Positions 26,862 to 37,105 of a stretch of 37,105 bases of DNA are shown piece by piece. The first letter of the stretch is position 1. Each line of letters opens with the position of its first letter. A program made the translations under genes and the position numbers. Source of the DNA: Myxococcales bacterium (GTDB lineage Bacteria; Myxococcota_A; Polyangia; Haliangiales; Haliangiaceae). The notes under the pieces are model-generated. The model was given only the letters and a program-made list of their open reading frames with translations. It did not search any database and was not told the origin of the DNA. The stretch spans positions 1 to 37,105 of the forward strand of contig JAQBQF010000139.1 in assembly GCA_028287115.1 (NCBI GenBank), read 5' to 3'.

Positions 26862-28073
26862 TCACTTCTCGGCGCTGCCCTTCTCGGAGGCAGCCGCTTT
26901 CGCCGGAGCTTTGTCGTCCTCGTCGCCCTTCCGTGCGGCCTTCGCGCTTCCGGCTTTGTCGTCGGACTTACCGCTGCCGGCCTTGTCGTCCTTCTCGGCC
27001 GTCGGCTTCTCGGCCGTCAGCGGCTGTCCCTCTTCGAGGCCGAGCACGTGATCGACGACGACCTGCTCTCCAGGCTTCACGCCATCTTTGATCTCGATGC
27101 CCTGCTCGCTGCGATTTCCGACCGCGACCGTCCGAACGTGCGCGACACCACCGGCGCAGACCACGACCTCGTCCTCGCCGACCATCGATCGCCGCAGCGC
27201 GGCCGCCGGAACGCGAATCCCGGGCCGCTTGGCGATCACGATATGCGCGCGCGCCGCGTTCCCGACCTTGACGTTGTCGCTGGTGTCGAGCCGCAGCCGA
27301 ACGAGCCCGAGTAGCGTCGTCGGATCGACCGCCGGCGCCACGCGCACGACCGACGCGGCGATCGGCGCCTCGATCCCGAGGATCATCGCGACCGCGGGCA
27401 TCCCTTCGCGCAGCGGAGTGAGGGAGGCCGGCGGGACCTGTGCGTGGATCTCGAGCACGGTGAGATCGGCGACCTGCGCGATCGGTGTTCCCGCGGTGCC
27501 ATCGACGCTCTCTCCAACCTTCCGCAATACGTGGAGCACGACGCCGGCGCGGGGTGCGCGAACTTCGCGGCGCGCGAGCTGTGTCGACGCGAGTCCCGAC
27601 CGCGCATTCGCGGCATCGAGCTCGGCGGCCGTCGCCGCGGCCTTCGCCCGGGCGTCGTCGAGATCCTTGCGCGCGCCGATCCCGGAGCTCACGAGCCGTT
27701 CCTGCCGCACGACCTCCTGATCCGCGGCGGCCTTCGCCGCCCGCGACGACATCACCGCCGCACGCGCCTCGAGCGAGCCCGCCGGCAATGCAGGATCTTC
27801 GATCAATGCGAGCTGCTGGCCCGCTTCGACATGATCGCCTTCTTCGACGTAGATCATCGCGACGCGACCGGCGACCGGCGAGCTGACGATCGCATCGAGC
27901 CTCGGCGGCGGCGAGATCAGACCGGTGACCTCGACGGTGTCCTCGATCTGCGTCGACTCGACGGTCTGACACGTGACGGCGGCCGCGACCGGCTTGTCTT
28001 CATCGGCCGTATCCGCGGCGTGCTTGCAGCCGGCAACTACGACCAAGCACGCGATCCAAAGCTTATTTTGCAT
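26862..28073 (-). CDS. Periplasmic membrane-fusion protein of the RND pump
   Basis: 403 residues from the ATG at 28073; the in-frame stretch upstream is not coding-like. The lipoprotein signal is LWIACLVVVAGC with Cys16. A lipoyl-like segment (VSSPVAGRVAMIYVEEGDHV), a coiled-coil hairpin (about 120-200, rich in Ala and Arg/Glu), and a second lipoyl half (VRAPRAGVVLHVLRKVGE) are in the normal HlyD/CusB order. The last ~55 residues are an unusual Lys/Asp/Ala/Glu tail (EKDDKAGSGKSDDKAGS...), absent in ordinary members. Starts within the end of the outer-membrane channel gene (11-bp overlap) and ends 7 bp before the pump. Confidence 0.85.
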   Translation of the reverse strand: MQNKLWIACLVVVAGCKHAADTADEDKPVAAAVTCQTVESTQIEDTVEVTGLISPPPRLDAIVSSPVAGRVAMIYVEEGDHVEAGQQLALIEDPALPAGSLEARAAVMSSRAAKAAADQEVVRQERLVSSGIGARKDLDDARAKAAATAAELDAANARSGLASTQLARREVRAPRAGVVLHVLRKVGESVDGTAGTPIAQVADLTVLEIHAQVPPASLTPLREGMPAVAMILGIEAPIAASVVRVAPAVDPTTLLGLVRLRLDTSDNVKVGNAARAHIVIAKRPGIRVPAAALRRSMVGEDEVVVCAGGVAHVRTVAVGNRSEQGIEIKDGVKPGEQVVVDHVLGLEEGQPLTAEKPTAEKDDKAGSGKSDDKAGSAKAARKGDEDDKAPAKAAASEKGSAEK

Positions 28074-29298
28074 GCGGAGCTCCCACATCTTCCCCCACGG
28101 CAAGCTGCAGATCCGCGAACGCGACGGCGGCATTCGCTCGAGCATCGTTGATCTCCGCGCGGAGCGCTGCGAGGTCGCGTTCCGCAACGAGTGCCGACGA
28201 CAGATCGCGCGCGCCTTCGCGGTACGCCTGCGCCGACAACGCCGCCGCACGCTCGGTCGCCGGCAACACGTCGCGTACGAGCGACTCGAGCCTCTCGCTC
28301 GCGGCTTGCCACCGGCGATACGTCGCGAGCAGCCCCGAGCCGAGCTCGATCTCGGTGACGCGAAACCGCGCCTGTTCGGCCGCTGCTCTCGCGCGGGCCG
28401 CTCGTGTGCGATCACCGATCCGCGCGAACACGGGCAGATCGAGAACGATGCCGAAGTGCGTATCGGTGCGATCCCACGCCGTACCCGTGAACGAGCGATC
28501 GTCGTAGAGGATCTCGCCTTCCACCGCGAGCCCCGGCCAGCGCTCGACGAGCGTCTGATCGATGATCGCATCCGCGGCGATCACGCGGCGCTCCGCGGCC
28601 TCCCGGTCGGGGTGTGTCACGAGTCGTCCGCGCAATGCATCGAGATCGGCAACATCCCCGGTCACGGGCTCGCCTTCGGCACGCATCGGCCTCATCGGAT
28701 CCCAACCGAGCAGTCCCGCGAGCTCCGCTGAAGCAGCGTCTTCGTTGCGCAAGGCCGCTGCCACCGCGACGTCCGCGCGCGCACGCGTTGCGACAGCGAC
28801 CGTGACGTCGACATCTGCACCGACACCGGCCGACTGGCGTCCGCGCGCGATCACCTCGAGCTCGGCGGCCTGTTTCGCGGCGGCTTGTTGCGCGATCACG
28901 GCACCGTCCGCGCGCGCGAGCTCGACCCACGCGATGACGATCCGATGTCGCAGCTGACGGAGCTGCACGCCCGCCTCCGCGCGCACGACATTCGCTTCGG
29001 CGAGCGCCACCCGGCGTGCAGCGCCCACGGTGCCGAACACCGGCAACGGAATCGAGACGCCCGCGATCACGAGCGCGGTCAGCCGATTCGTGCCGAGATG
29101 GACGCTCGGATTCGGCCACGCGCGTGCCGCAGCGGCATTCGCTTCGGCGGCCTCGATGTCGTAACCGTATCCGAACGTCGCCGGCGCTTTCGCAGCCGCG
29201 GCGAGTGCCTGAGACAACGTGACCGGCGTGCGAAGCGGTGGTTCGCCGTGCGCCATGCCGACGAGCCCGGCAAGCGCGACGAACAACAGCCTTCGCAT
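28063..29298 (-). CDS. TolC/CzcC-family outer-membrane efflux channel
   Basis: 411 residues with a signal peptide of about 18 residues (MRRLLFVALAGLVGMAHG). The body is heptad-rich alpha-hairpin sequence with two homologous halves, each carrying a short barrel strand segment (ARAWPNPSVHLGTNRL; GLAVEGEILYDDRSF). This is the outer-membrane factor fold. Shorter than TolC, matching the CzcC/CusC group. First gene of the five-gene operon, so the order is channel, fusion protein, pump, regulator, kinase. Promoter would lie around 29300-29380 on the minus strand, beside the terminator of the next gene. Confidence 0.87.
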   Translation of the reverse strand: MRRLLFVALAGLVGMAHGEPPLRTPVTLSQALAAAAKAPATFGYGYDIEAAEANAAAARAWPNPSVHLGTNRLTALVIAGVSIPLPVFGTVGAARRVALAEANVVRAEAGVQLRQLRHRIVIAWVELARADGAVIAQQAAAKQAAELEVIARGRQSAGVGADVDVTVAVATRARADVAVAAALRNEDAASAELAGLLGWDPMRPMRAEGEPVTGDVADLDALRGRLVTHPDREAAERRVIAADAIIDQTLVERWPGLAVEGEILYDDRSFTGTAWDRTDTHFGIVLDLPVFARIGDRTRAARARAAAEQARFRVTEIELGSGLLATYRRWQAASERLESLVRDVLPATERAAALSAQAYREGARDLSSALVAERDLAALRAEINDARANAAVAFADLQLAVGEDVGAPHAK

Positions 29299-29324
29299 GA
29301 GCGTAGCGTGCCCTACGGGGCTGA

Positions 29325-29377
29325 ACGCACCATGAAAAAGGGCCGAAAAAGCGAACGCTCCCTGCGTGAGGGAGCGT
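29325..29377 (-). terminator. Strong intrinsic terminator of the beta-barrel gene
   Basis: A 9-bp stem ACGCTCCCT/AGGGAGCGT with a 5-nt loop (29355-29377) is followed on the minus strand by CGCTTTTTCGGCCCTTTTTC (29335-29354 region), a clear double T-run. It lies 22 bp past the stop codon at 29399. Classic rho-independent terminator. Confidence 0.85.
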
Positions 29378-29398
29378 CCACTTCAGTAAGAGCCGCGG

Positions 29399-30025
29399 TC
29401 AGTACCAGTTGAGGCCGACGCCGACGGTGCCCGACGTGATGTTGTCGTTGCCCGAATTATACGAGCCCTCGATGATCCGGCCCTGCAGATCGACGGCGAA
29501 GTTCCTCGCCGACAGCAACTCGAAGCCGATCGCGCCCATGATCGCGGCGCCACCGCCAAAGTCGTAGGTCACGTACGCGTTGTCCGCTTGAAGCTGCGCG
29601 ACGCCGAGGCCGCCTTTGAGCCACAGCTGCGGCGTCAGCCAGTACTGCGCGGCGATCATCGCGGTGCCCTGCGTGAGAAACGTGTCGCCGTTCTGGAGAT
29701 CCGAGTGCACCTGGCGCGAGTTCGCCTGCATCTCCAGCATCAGGCCGAAGCGCGGGCTCAACATGCCGCCGATGTGACCATCGACCTCGACGGCAGGTCC
29801 GGTCGAGCAGTTATCGCAGTTCGTCAGGCCACTACCGTTATCGTGCATGCCACCGAGCCCGATGCTGCCGCCCCACATGAGGCGTCCGGTGCGATCGTGG
29901 AAGCCGCCCGGAATCGGATTTGGCTGGCTGTAATAACCAGGGCCACCGCCGCCGCCATAGCCTTGGGCAGCGGCGAGACCTGGAACGAGCAGGATGGCGA
30001 GCAGCGCGTACTTAATAGGCTTCAT
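29399..30025 (-). CDS. Small outer-membrane beta-barrel protein
   Basis: 208 residues. Signal peptide about 20 residues ends GLAAA before QGYGGG. A Gly/Tyr/Pro-rich N-terminus (GYGGGGGPGYYSQPN) precedes alternating hydrophobic strands with aromatic girdles: GGSIGLGGMHDN, VDGHIGGMLSPRFGLMLEM, LKGGLGVAQLQA, VDLQGRIIEGSYN. The final residue pair is Trp-Tyr, an aromatic terminus as the barrel insertase expects. About eight strands, OmpA/OmpW size. A CDNCS pair lies in the first extracellular loop. Ribosome site GGAAGG precedes the ATG. It has its own terminator, so it is monocistronic. Confidence 0.82.
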   Translation of the reverse strand: MKPIKYALLAILLVPGLAAAQGYGGGGGPGYYSQPNPIPGGFHDRTGRLMWGGSIGLGGMHDNGSGLTNCDNCSTGPAVEVDGHIGGMLSPRFGLMLEMQANSRQVHSDLQNGDTFLTQGTAMIAAQYWLTPQLWLKGGLGVAQLQADNAYVTYDFGGGAAIMGAIGFELLSARNFAVDLQGRIIEGSYNSGNDNITSGTVGVGLNWY

Positions 30026-30189
30026 GTTCTACGACCTTCCGTGTGGCCGGAATCATCGCAATTCCGAGGCCAGCGCGCGAGAGTCTGGACCGCTTGCAGA
30101 CACGCGCAGTTACGTGGTCCGACCAGCGCTGCAGGACATCGCGACGTGAGCTTTTAAGACAGATCGTGAACGCCGGTTGGCGTGCGCGA

Positions 30190-32001
30190 TCACACGGCCA
30201 CGGCGAGTAGCTTGTCGAGTGCGGTTCGCGCACGTCGCGCATCACCAAAGAGCGTCACGCACGGCACGTTCCGCGATGAAAACAGCGTCTCGACCCACGG
30301 CCCACCTTGATCGATCCAGCCGCCGTCGATCAAGGCTGCATCCACCGGCCGCGTCTCGGCCGTGGCAAGTTGCACCAGTGCGCCCGGATCCGTGCCGCCG
30401 GTCACGGCGTAGCCGACCGCGGCGAGCGCGCTTTGCAGCTCGACCAGGCGCGCAGGTGACGCGCCGATCAGCACGCGCAACTCCGCGCGTCTCTCGATCC
30501 GCGCGAGAAACCCGAACCACCGCATGCGGTCGGCATCTGCGATCTCGGTGATGTTGAGGCCGTAGCCGGCCGCGAGCCCTGCCGTCTTCGCTTCGGCCTC
30601 CGAGATATGACGGACCACGCGCGCACGTCCCGCGATCGGCGGGGCGTTGTCATCGAGTACGACCGAGAAATTCACGACCGCATCGAGCGTCAGCGAATTT
30701 GCCGGTCGCACGAACATGCCGTGCGTCGAGACATCGAGCGCATCCGCCTTGAGCGCACCGCGCGTCGTGCCGAGACAGAGCGGCCACTCGACGGGATACC
30801 GCCGCGTCGATCGCGGAGGTGGCGGCTTGATCGTGATCTTCGCGGCGCGCGCCGCCGTGAGCAGCGTGGTCAGTTGTTGCCGCGATGCTTCGTCGAGCTC
30901 GAAGTTGACGCTGAACGACGACGCACCGGTCGTTCGCGCTTCACCGTGCGACGAGACCTTCGCGACGGCGCCGCGCACGAGCGCGCGATGTCCGCCGAAC
31001 GTCAGCGCGATATCGACGTGATCGTGGAGCCTCGGCATCGCGCCGGTCATCAGCGCGGCACCCTTGAGGCTGAGCGCTCCCACGCGGCTCGCGACCCATT
31101 TGCCGCTACGCAGATACTTCGCGTAGATGAGGCCCGGCGCCTGCGCCGCGATCGCATTCGCCAAGGGATCGGGGTTCGGTGACGATCCGCGCCGCTCGGT
31201 CGGGAGATCGATCGCCGACACTTCGTTGAACGTCGGTGGTCGCGGTTGCGGCGCGAGCGGCATCTCCGCCGTCGGCATCTGCGCCTTGTGCATCGGGCTC
31301 TGCGGCGTCGCGTACGTCGAGTCGTCGCGGCGCGCTGCGCGAGGCAGCGGTGGTGGCACCGGCGGCCGAGCGCCCGAGCCCAAGGCGAGGTTGAGGTCAT
31401 CGCGCGTCGACTTCGCGCGTATCCCCGCCCGGGGATCCCCCAGGGGTTCAGGCTCGATCGTGTCGAGGTCGTTGCGCGTGCCTTTCGCCGGCACCAGCAA
31501 CACCGGATCATCGGTGTCGCCGCGCGGCGACGGTTTCCGCGCGATCTTCGGGATCGGCGGCGGCTGACGCGGCAACGGCGTCGCCGTGGTCGCCAGCGTT
31601 CCCATCGACTTGGTCTCTTTGACCTTGCGCACGACCTCGGTCAGCGCACCGACGACACTGCGCTGATAGGTCACCTGATGCGTGCAGCGCGTCAGCCTCT
31701 CCATCAGGAACCGTTTGCGTTCGGCCTCCGAGAGCTGGTGCGGCTGGATCATCCCGACCTCCGCGAGCAGCGCGATCTCGACGATGAACTCGAGCTGCTT
31801 CGGCCCGATCGCGAGCTCGTCGTAGCGCAGATTCAGCAGCGCCTGATCGGTCGTCGGATCGTAGAACGCGATGATCGCGGCGAGCGCGGGCGCGTGTTGC
31901 GAATCGAGTGCGGCCAGCGTCTGCGTCCAATGACTGAGGCGCTGGCGCGGTTGGTCGACGATGAGGAAGGCTTCGACGAGTGGAGCGTAGGCGTTGGACA
32001 T
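30190..32001 (-). CDS. Tandem PilZ-domain protein with receiver-like C-terminus
   Basis: 603 residues. Residues 1-130 are helical and resemble no family I know. Residues 135-285 are a low-complexity Pro/Arg linker. A first PilZ-like domain (about 287-395) is degenerate: LIYAKYLRSGKWVASRVGA with ALSLKGAAL in place of the D-x-S-x-x-G. The second (about 395-500) has the binding signature RSTRRYPVEW then ALDVSTHGMFV, so c-di-GMP binding is plausible. The last ~95 residues (ELRVLIGASPARLVELQSAL ... CVTLFGDARRARTALDKL) look like a receiver fold without the phospho-Asp pattern. A cytosolic c-di-GMP-linked regulator, perhaps of motility or exopolysaccharide. Divergent from lon. Confidence 0.8.
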   Translation of the reverse strand: MSNAYAPLVEAFLIVDQPRQRLSHWTQTLAALDSQHAPALAAIIAFYDPTTDQALLNLRYDELAIGPKQLEFIVEIALLAEVGMIQPHQLSEAERKRFLMERLTRCTHQVTYQRSVVGALTEVVRKVKETKSMGTLATTATPLPRQPPPIPKIARKPSPRGDTDDPVLLVPAKGTRNDLDTIEPEPLGDPRAGIRAKSTRDDLNLALGSGARPPVPPPLPRAARRDDSTYATPQSPMHKAQMPTAEMPLAPQPRPPTFNEVSAIDLPTERRGSSPNPDPLANAIAAQAPGLIYAKYLRSGKWVASRVGALSLKGAALMTGAMPRLHDHVDIALTFGGHRALVRGAVAKVSSHGEARTTGASSFSVNFELDEASRQQLTTLLTAARAAKITIKPPPPRSTRRYPVEWPLCLGTTRGALKADALDVSTHGMFVRPANSLTLDAVVNFSVVLDDNAPPIAGRARVVRHISEAEAKTAGLAAGYGLNITEIADADRMRWFGFLARIERRAELRVLIGASPARLVELQSALAAVGYAVTGGTDPGALVQLATAETRPVDAALIDGGWIDQGGPWVETLFSSRNVPCVTLFGDARRARTALDKLLAVAV

Positions 32002-32165
32002 GGGGCAGCGACCTCAGCCATAGGAGCAGCCGAGATGCCACGCGCACCTGAAGCAAGCGTCCTTACTCGTGAACGCGGATCGTCGTGGGATCGTTCGACC
32101 CGTTTTCGTTGGGAAAATCCGATATCGTGGTATTTCTGCCGCGCCGTGCGAGGTAAATTTGCCTC

Positions 32166-32192
32166 AACTTGACGTGAATTCTTGCTCAAGTT
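32166..32192. promoter_or_regulatory. Inverted repeat upstream of lon, possible operator
   Basis: AACTTGA (32166-32172) and TCAAGTT (32186-32192) are perfect complements separated by 13 nt, placed 26 bp before the lon ATG. The word CTTGAC inside it could be a -35. Spacing to a good -10 is not convincing. It is neither a CIRCE element nor a clear heat-shock site; a repressor site is plausible. Confidence 0.4.
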
Positions 32193-32217
32193 CGCATGCC
32201 CCCTACAGTATCGGTCT

Positions 32218-34650
<2,433 letters not shown>

Positions 34651-34668
34651 CTGCGGTACAATCGCGAT

Positions 34669-35436
34669 GTGAGTCTGCGCGAGGTCGGGTTGGTGCTGAG
34701 CCTCGCGGGCTGCGACAAGCTATTCGGGATCGACGACGTCCACCTCACCGATGCTCGACCGATCGATGCGTCGCGCGGCCCGACGCTCGCGTGCGCGGGC
34801 CCCACGACGACGATGACCTGTCGCACCGTGATGCCCAGCCTTGTCGCGGATACGTTCCTCGATCCGAGCCGCGCCGATGTAACGCTCGGGTCTGGTGACG
34901 CCGTCCACATCGGCAACAACACACCCACGCTGCTCAAGTTCTCGCTCACGGGCGCGAGTGCGCTCGGCCCCACCGATTGCCTAGGCGAGCTCAAGCTGAC
35001 GATCACGCCGGCTATCGAAAGCTTCGGTTGTTTGTCGCCGGCGGACCCCTACTGCGAGTACTGCGCTTTCTCGTACGAGGGCATCGATCTGCACTGGATG
35101 ACCTCGGACTGGATCGAAAGCGAAGCGACCTACAACGACGCGAAGACGACAACTCCTTGGCATGCCGGCGGTGCGGGCCTGGTTCCCGATGACCGTAGCG
35201 ATGTCGTCGTGACCACAGCACGGTCGGGCACGGGCCCGGTCGTCATCGATATCTTGGCCCCTGGACTGGCGCAGGTGGACCCGGGGCCGTACGTGACCGA
35301 CCATCTCGGCATCCTGCTGACCGCGGTCAACGGGGTCGGCGCGTTCGAGTCGTACGAAGGTGCGACCAAGCCGGTGGGCGCTGGCTGCGATAATGGCCCC
35401 GGCACGTCCCTCGAGCTGACGATCTGCTCGCCGTAG
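34669..35436 (+). CDS. DNRLRE-like secreted lipoprotein
   Basis: 255 residues with a GTG start. Lipobox VLSLAGC, Cys15, followed by DKLFGIDDV, a start I associate with many myxobacterial lipoproteins. The mature part (ADTFLDPSRADVTLGSGDAVHIG ... LLKFSLTGA ... SDWIESEATYNDA) follows the pattern of DNRLRE domains, which are beta-sandwich modules in surface proteins. It is closely spaced after lon (18 bp) but unlikely to share its function. Cys-rich (CLSPADPYCEYCAF). Role unknown. Confidence 0.75.
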   Translation: MSLREVGLVLSLAGCDKLFGIDDVHLTDARPIDASRGPTLACAGPTTTMTCRTVMPSLVADTFLDPSRADVTLGSGDAVHIGNNTPTLLKFSLTGASALGPTDCLGELKLTITPAIESFGCLSPADPYCEYCAFSYEGIDLHWMTSDWIESEATYNDAKTTTPWHAGGAGLVPDDRSDVVVTTARSGTGPVVIDILAPGLAQVDPGPYVTDHLGILLTAVNGVGAFESYEGATKPVGAGCDNGPGTSLELTICSP

Positions 35437-35467
35437 ACCGGCTTCGAACCTCTGTCATGACCGGGGC

Positions 35468-35496
35468 TTGACACGGAACCCAGGGCCGTCTAAGAA
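35468..35496 (+). promoter_or_regulatory. Sigma-70-type promoter of the tRNA pair
   Basis: TTGACA (35468-35473), spacer of 17 nt, TAAGAA (35491-35496), with a GC-rich discriminator before the first tRNA at 35514. A short inverted repeat CCCAGG/CCTGGG (35479-35502) overlaps the -10. Spacing and -35 match consensus closely; the GC discriminator is usual for stringently controlled stable-RNA promoters. Confidence 0.75.
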
Positions 35497-35513
35497 CCTG
35501 GGCCTCGGAAGCG

Positions 35514-35585
35514 GGGCGAATAGCTCAGCGGAAGAGCGTCGCCCTTACAAGGCGGTGGTCGCAGGTTCGAACCCTGCTTCGCCCA
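35514..35585 (+). tRNA. tRNA-Val (anticodon TAC)
   Basis: Acceptor arm GGGCGAA pairs with TTCGCCC. The D stem GCTC/GAGC, anticodon loop CTTACAA with anticodon TAC, and T loop GCAGG-TTCGAAC-CCTGC are all intact. CCA is not encoded. Length 72. Confidence 0.93.
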
Positions 35586-35595
35586 CTGAAAATCT

Positions 35596-35672
<77 letters not shown>

Positions 35673-35760
35673 ACTACGAGAGACATTCCGAGAGCTTCCC
35701 CAGGTCGAAACCCTCGACCTCCGCTCCGCGTCGCACCTCTGTAGTAAGGGTGTAGTAAGC

Positions 35761-35765
35761 GGAGG
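35761..35765 (+). promoter_or_regulatory. Consensus ribosome binding site of the integrase remnant
   Basis: GGAGG five bases before the ATG at 35771. It identifies that ATG as the original integrase start even though the reading frame is now interrupted by an amber codon 26 codons later. Confidence 0.65.
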
Positions 35766-35770
35766 CAGGC

Positions 35771-36860
35771 ATGGGGACGGTGTTCAATCGTGGCACCAAG
35801 GACAAGCCGCACTGGTACGTCGGCTACCGGGAGAACGGGCGATGGGTCTAGAAGCCGTCGCAGCAGCCGACCAAGGCGCAGGCGAAACGGTGGGTGCAGG
35901 AGATCGCATCGCGGGTGGCGCGCGGCACGGTCGGGATCAATGAGCCCGATGATTCGCCGAGGTTCAAGACGCTGTTCGATCAGTTCTTGGATGGGCTGAC
36001 GAACCGCAACGCGGGCGACGATCGCAGCCGTGGTCGGCGGCACCTGGTGCCGAAGTTCGCGCGCCTGCGATTGATGGAGGTATCGCTCGCGACCGTGATG
36101 GAGTGGATCGACGAGCAGCGTGCTGCCGGCGAGCTCAGCGAGTCCTCGATCCGACACAACATGAATCTGCTCTCGCGCTTCTTCTCGTGGGCTGTCGCGC
36201 GCGGCAAGGCGTCGATCAATCCGGTGCGGCAGATTCCGATGGGAAGCCGGCCGACGCAGACCGTGAAGTCCGACACGCGATGGATCGACGATGACGCGAT
36301 CGTGCGCAAGCTGATCGCGGATATCGAGGAGCCGATCCACTTCATGTTCTATCTCGGCAATCGTTCGGGACTGCGCACGGGCGAAGCGGCGGGCCTGCGA
36401 ATGTCCGACTTCGCGTTCCTTGAAGAAGGCGTGATCCGCGTGCGTTTCTCGTACGACGGCCCGCTCAAGGAAGACAAGAAGGGCTCCGGCAAGGTGAAGT
36501 GGGTCCCCGCGCCCGAGGATTGCGCCGAGTTTCTCGGTCCGTGGCTCGCGCAGCGTAAGGCACAGTGCCGGTCCGGAGGATCGCGTGTTCCCGTGCGCGC
36601 GGCGCAAAGGGCTCTGCTACCGCAAGGAATACATCGAAGCGTGCTGGGAGGCGGCGGCGCCGAAGCACGTCGGTGCGCGCGAGGTCTTGCTCAAGAAGAA
36701 GAAGGACAAGATCGCGAACGAAGTGAAGCGACGCCAGCGGCTCGACGTGGCTACCGATCACGACCGATCCGTCGCCTGCGCCCTAGGATCGGTGCGCAGG
36801 TGGCGACGCCTGGCGCGACCGATCTCACCGCGCGAAATGCGTGCCGGTGTCGATTCGTGA
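35771..36860 (+). pseudogene. Broken tyrosine recombinase (phage-type integrase) beside tRNA-Asp
   Basis: Reading from ATG 35771 (MGTVFNRGTKDKPHWYVGYR) an in-frame TAG occurs at 35849-35851. The frame then continues as a normal integrase: AP2-like arm-binding start (PTKAQAKRWVQEIASRV), core-binding helices (SSIRHNMNLLSRFFSWAVARGKASINPV), and catalytic box I (YLGNRSGLRTGEAAGL with the conserved Arg). Near 36560 the frame is lost and resumes one frame over as PEDRVFPCARR and YRKEYIEACWEAAAPK. After about 36690 nothing resembles an integrase: the HxxR motif and catalytic Tyr are missing. With stop codon, frameshift and truncation it should be inactive. Confidence 0.8.
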
Positions 36861-37105
36861 GGGCCAGCTTCAAGCGTTCCGCAGATTCCGCGACGGTGAA
36901 CGCGCAAGTGCGGAACGTTTCGCGCCGCAACATTGTGATCGTTGCGCAGCTCTTTCATGGGGCATCCGCAACTCGTGTGAAAGATGTTGTCGACAAACGC
37001 GTCGTGCTCGTCGATGCCGATGATGTTCACCGCGAACTGCGCGACGAGCTACGCGACGCGCGACGGTGAAGCGAGCGCGATATCATCCTGCGGCGCGCGA
37101 TGAGC
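36861..37105. other. Unassigned region at the window end
   Basis: Open frames exist on both strands (minus 37030 downward, starting MNIIGIDEHDAF; plus through NVSRRNIVIVAQLFHG). They mirror each other and I cannot tell which, if either, codes. No second copy of the tRNA-Asp 3' end is visible. Probably part of the remnant element. Confidence 0.3.

Noticed and set aside
35731..35760. Tandem TGTAGTAAG words before the integrase as a repeat array
   Set aside because: Only two copies nine bases long; too little to call beyond possible recombinase arm sites.
36758..37030. Minus-strand frame starting MNIIGIDEHDAF as a new gene
   Set aside because: Plausible start but no motif, becomes Arg-rich, and mirrors an equally open plus frame; not enough to call.

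Overview
The window is about 37 kb of GC-rich DNA densely packed with genes on both strands. It reads as a chromosomal piece of a delta-proteobacterial / Myxococcota-type Gram-negative bacterium (a Haliangium- or Kofleriaceae-like lineage is my guess). The grounds are the very many small lipoproteins of unknown function, a sigma-54 activator with an N-terminal FHA domain, a Tol cluster, RND efflux with an outer-membrane channel, a tandem PilZ protein, and strong G/C preference at third codon positions. Nothing fixes the species; this is inference from gene content.

Layout. 1-4.7 kb: a C-terminally membrane-anchored protein, a surface alpha/beta-hydrolase lipoprotein, a frameshifted propeller-type gene and a small lipoprotein. 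4.8-8.8 kb: a truncated acetyltransferase, an FHA-sigma-54 activator, a rhomboid-fold membrane protein that seems to lack its catalytic serine, an inverted-repeat element, and two lipoproteins that appear to share one domain in three copies. 8.9-12.1 kb: tolQ-tolR-tolA-tolB, closely spaced but not followed by pal. 12.1-15.5 kb: a site-2 protease with CBS domains, an OsmC-like protein, a metzincin-type lipoprotein, a small Fis-type HTH protein and a PRPP synthetase. 15.5-18.3 kb: a tight three-gene minus-strand operon (DUF4442 hotdog protein, secreted unknown, secreted hydrolase-fold protein). 18.3-22.0 kb: a lipoprotein, clpP-clpX, and a convergent seven-repeat propeller lipoprotein. 22.1-29.3 kb: a five-gene minus-strand operon, outer-membrane channel - fusion protein - RND pump - response regulator - histidine kinase, with every junction overlapping or nearly so. 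29.4-32.0 kb: a beta-barrel protein with a clear terminator, and a 603-residue tandem PilZ protein. 32.2-35.4 kb: lon and a DNRLRE-like lipoprotein. 35.5-37.1 kb: tRNA-Val and tRNA-Asp behind a good promoter, then a broken tyrosine integrase directly downstream of tRNA-Asp, which looks like one edge of a decayed integrated element.

Functionally the window is mostly cell-envelope biology (Tol system, efflux, barrel, many lipoproteins, intramembrane protease) together with protein quality control (ClpXP, Lon). The best candidates for undescribed biology are the shared-domain lipoprotein pair, the three-gene operon at 15.5-18.3 kb and the PilZ protein with a receiver-like tail. I see no CRISPR array, no rRNA, no intact insertion sequence and no recognisable secondary-metabolite or defence system. 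All family assignments come from reading motifs by eye; no database search was run.
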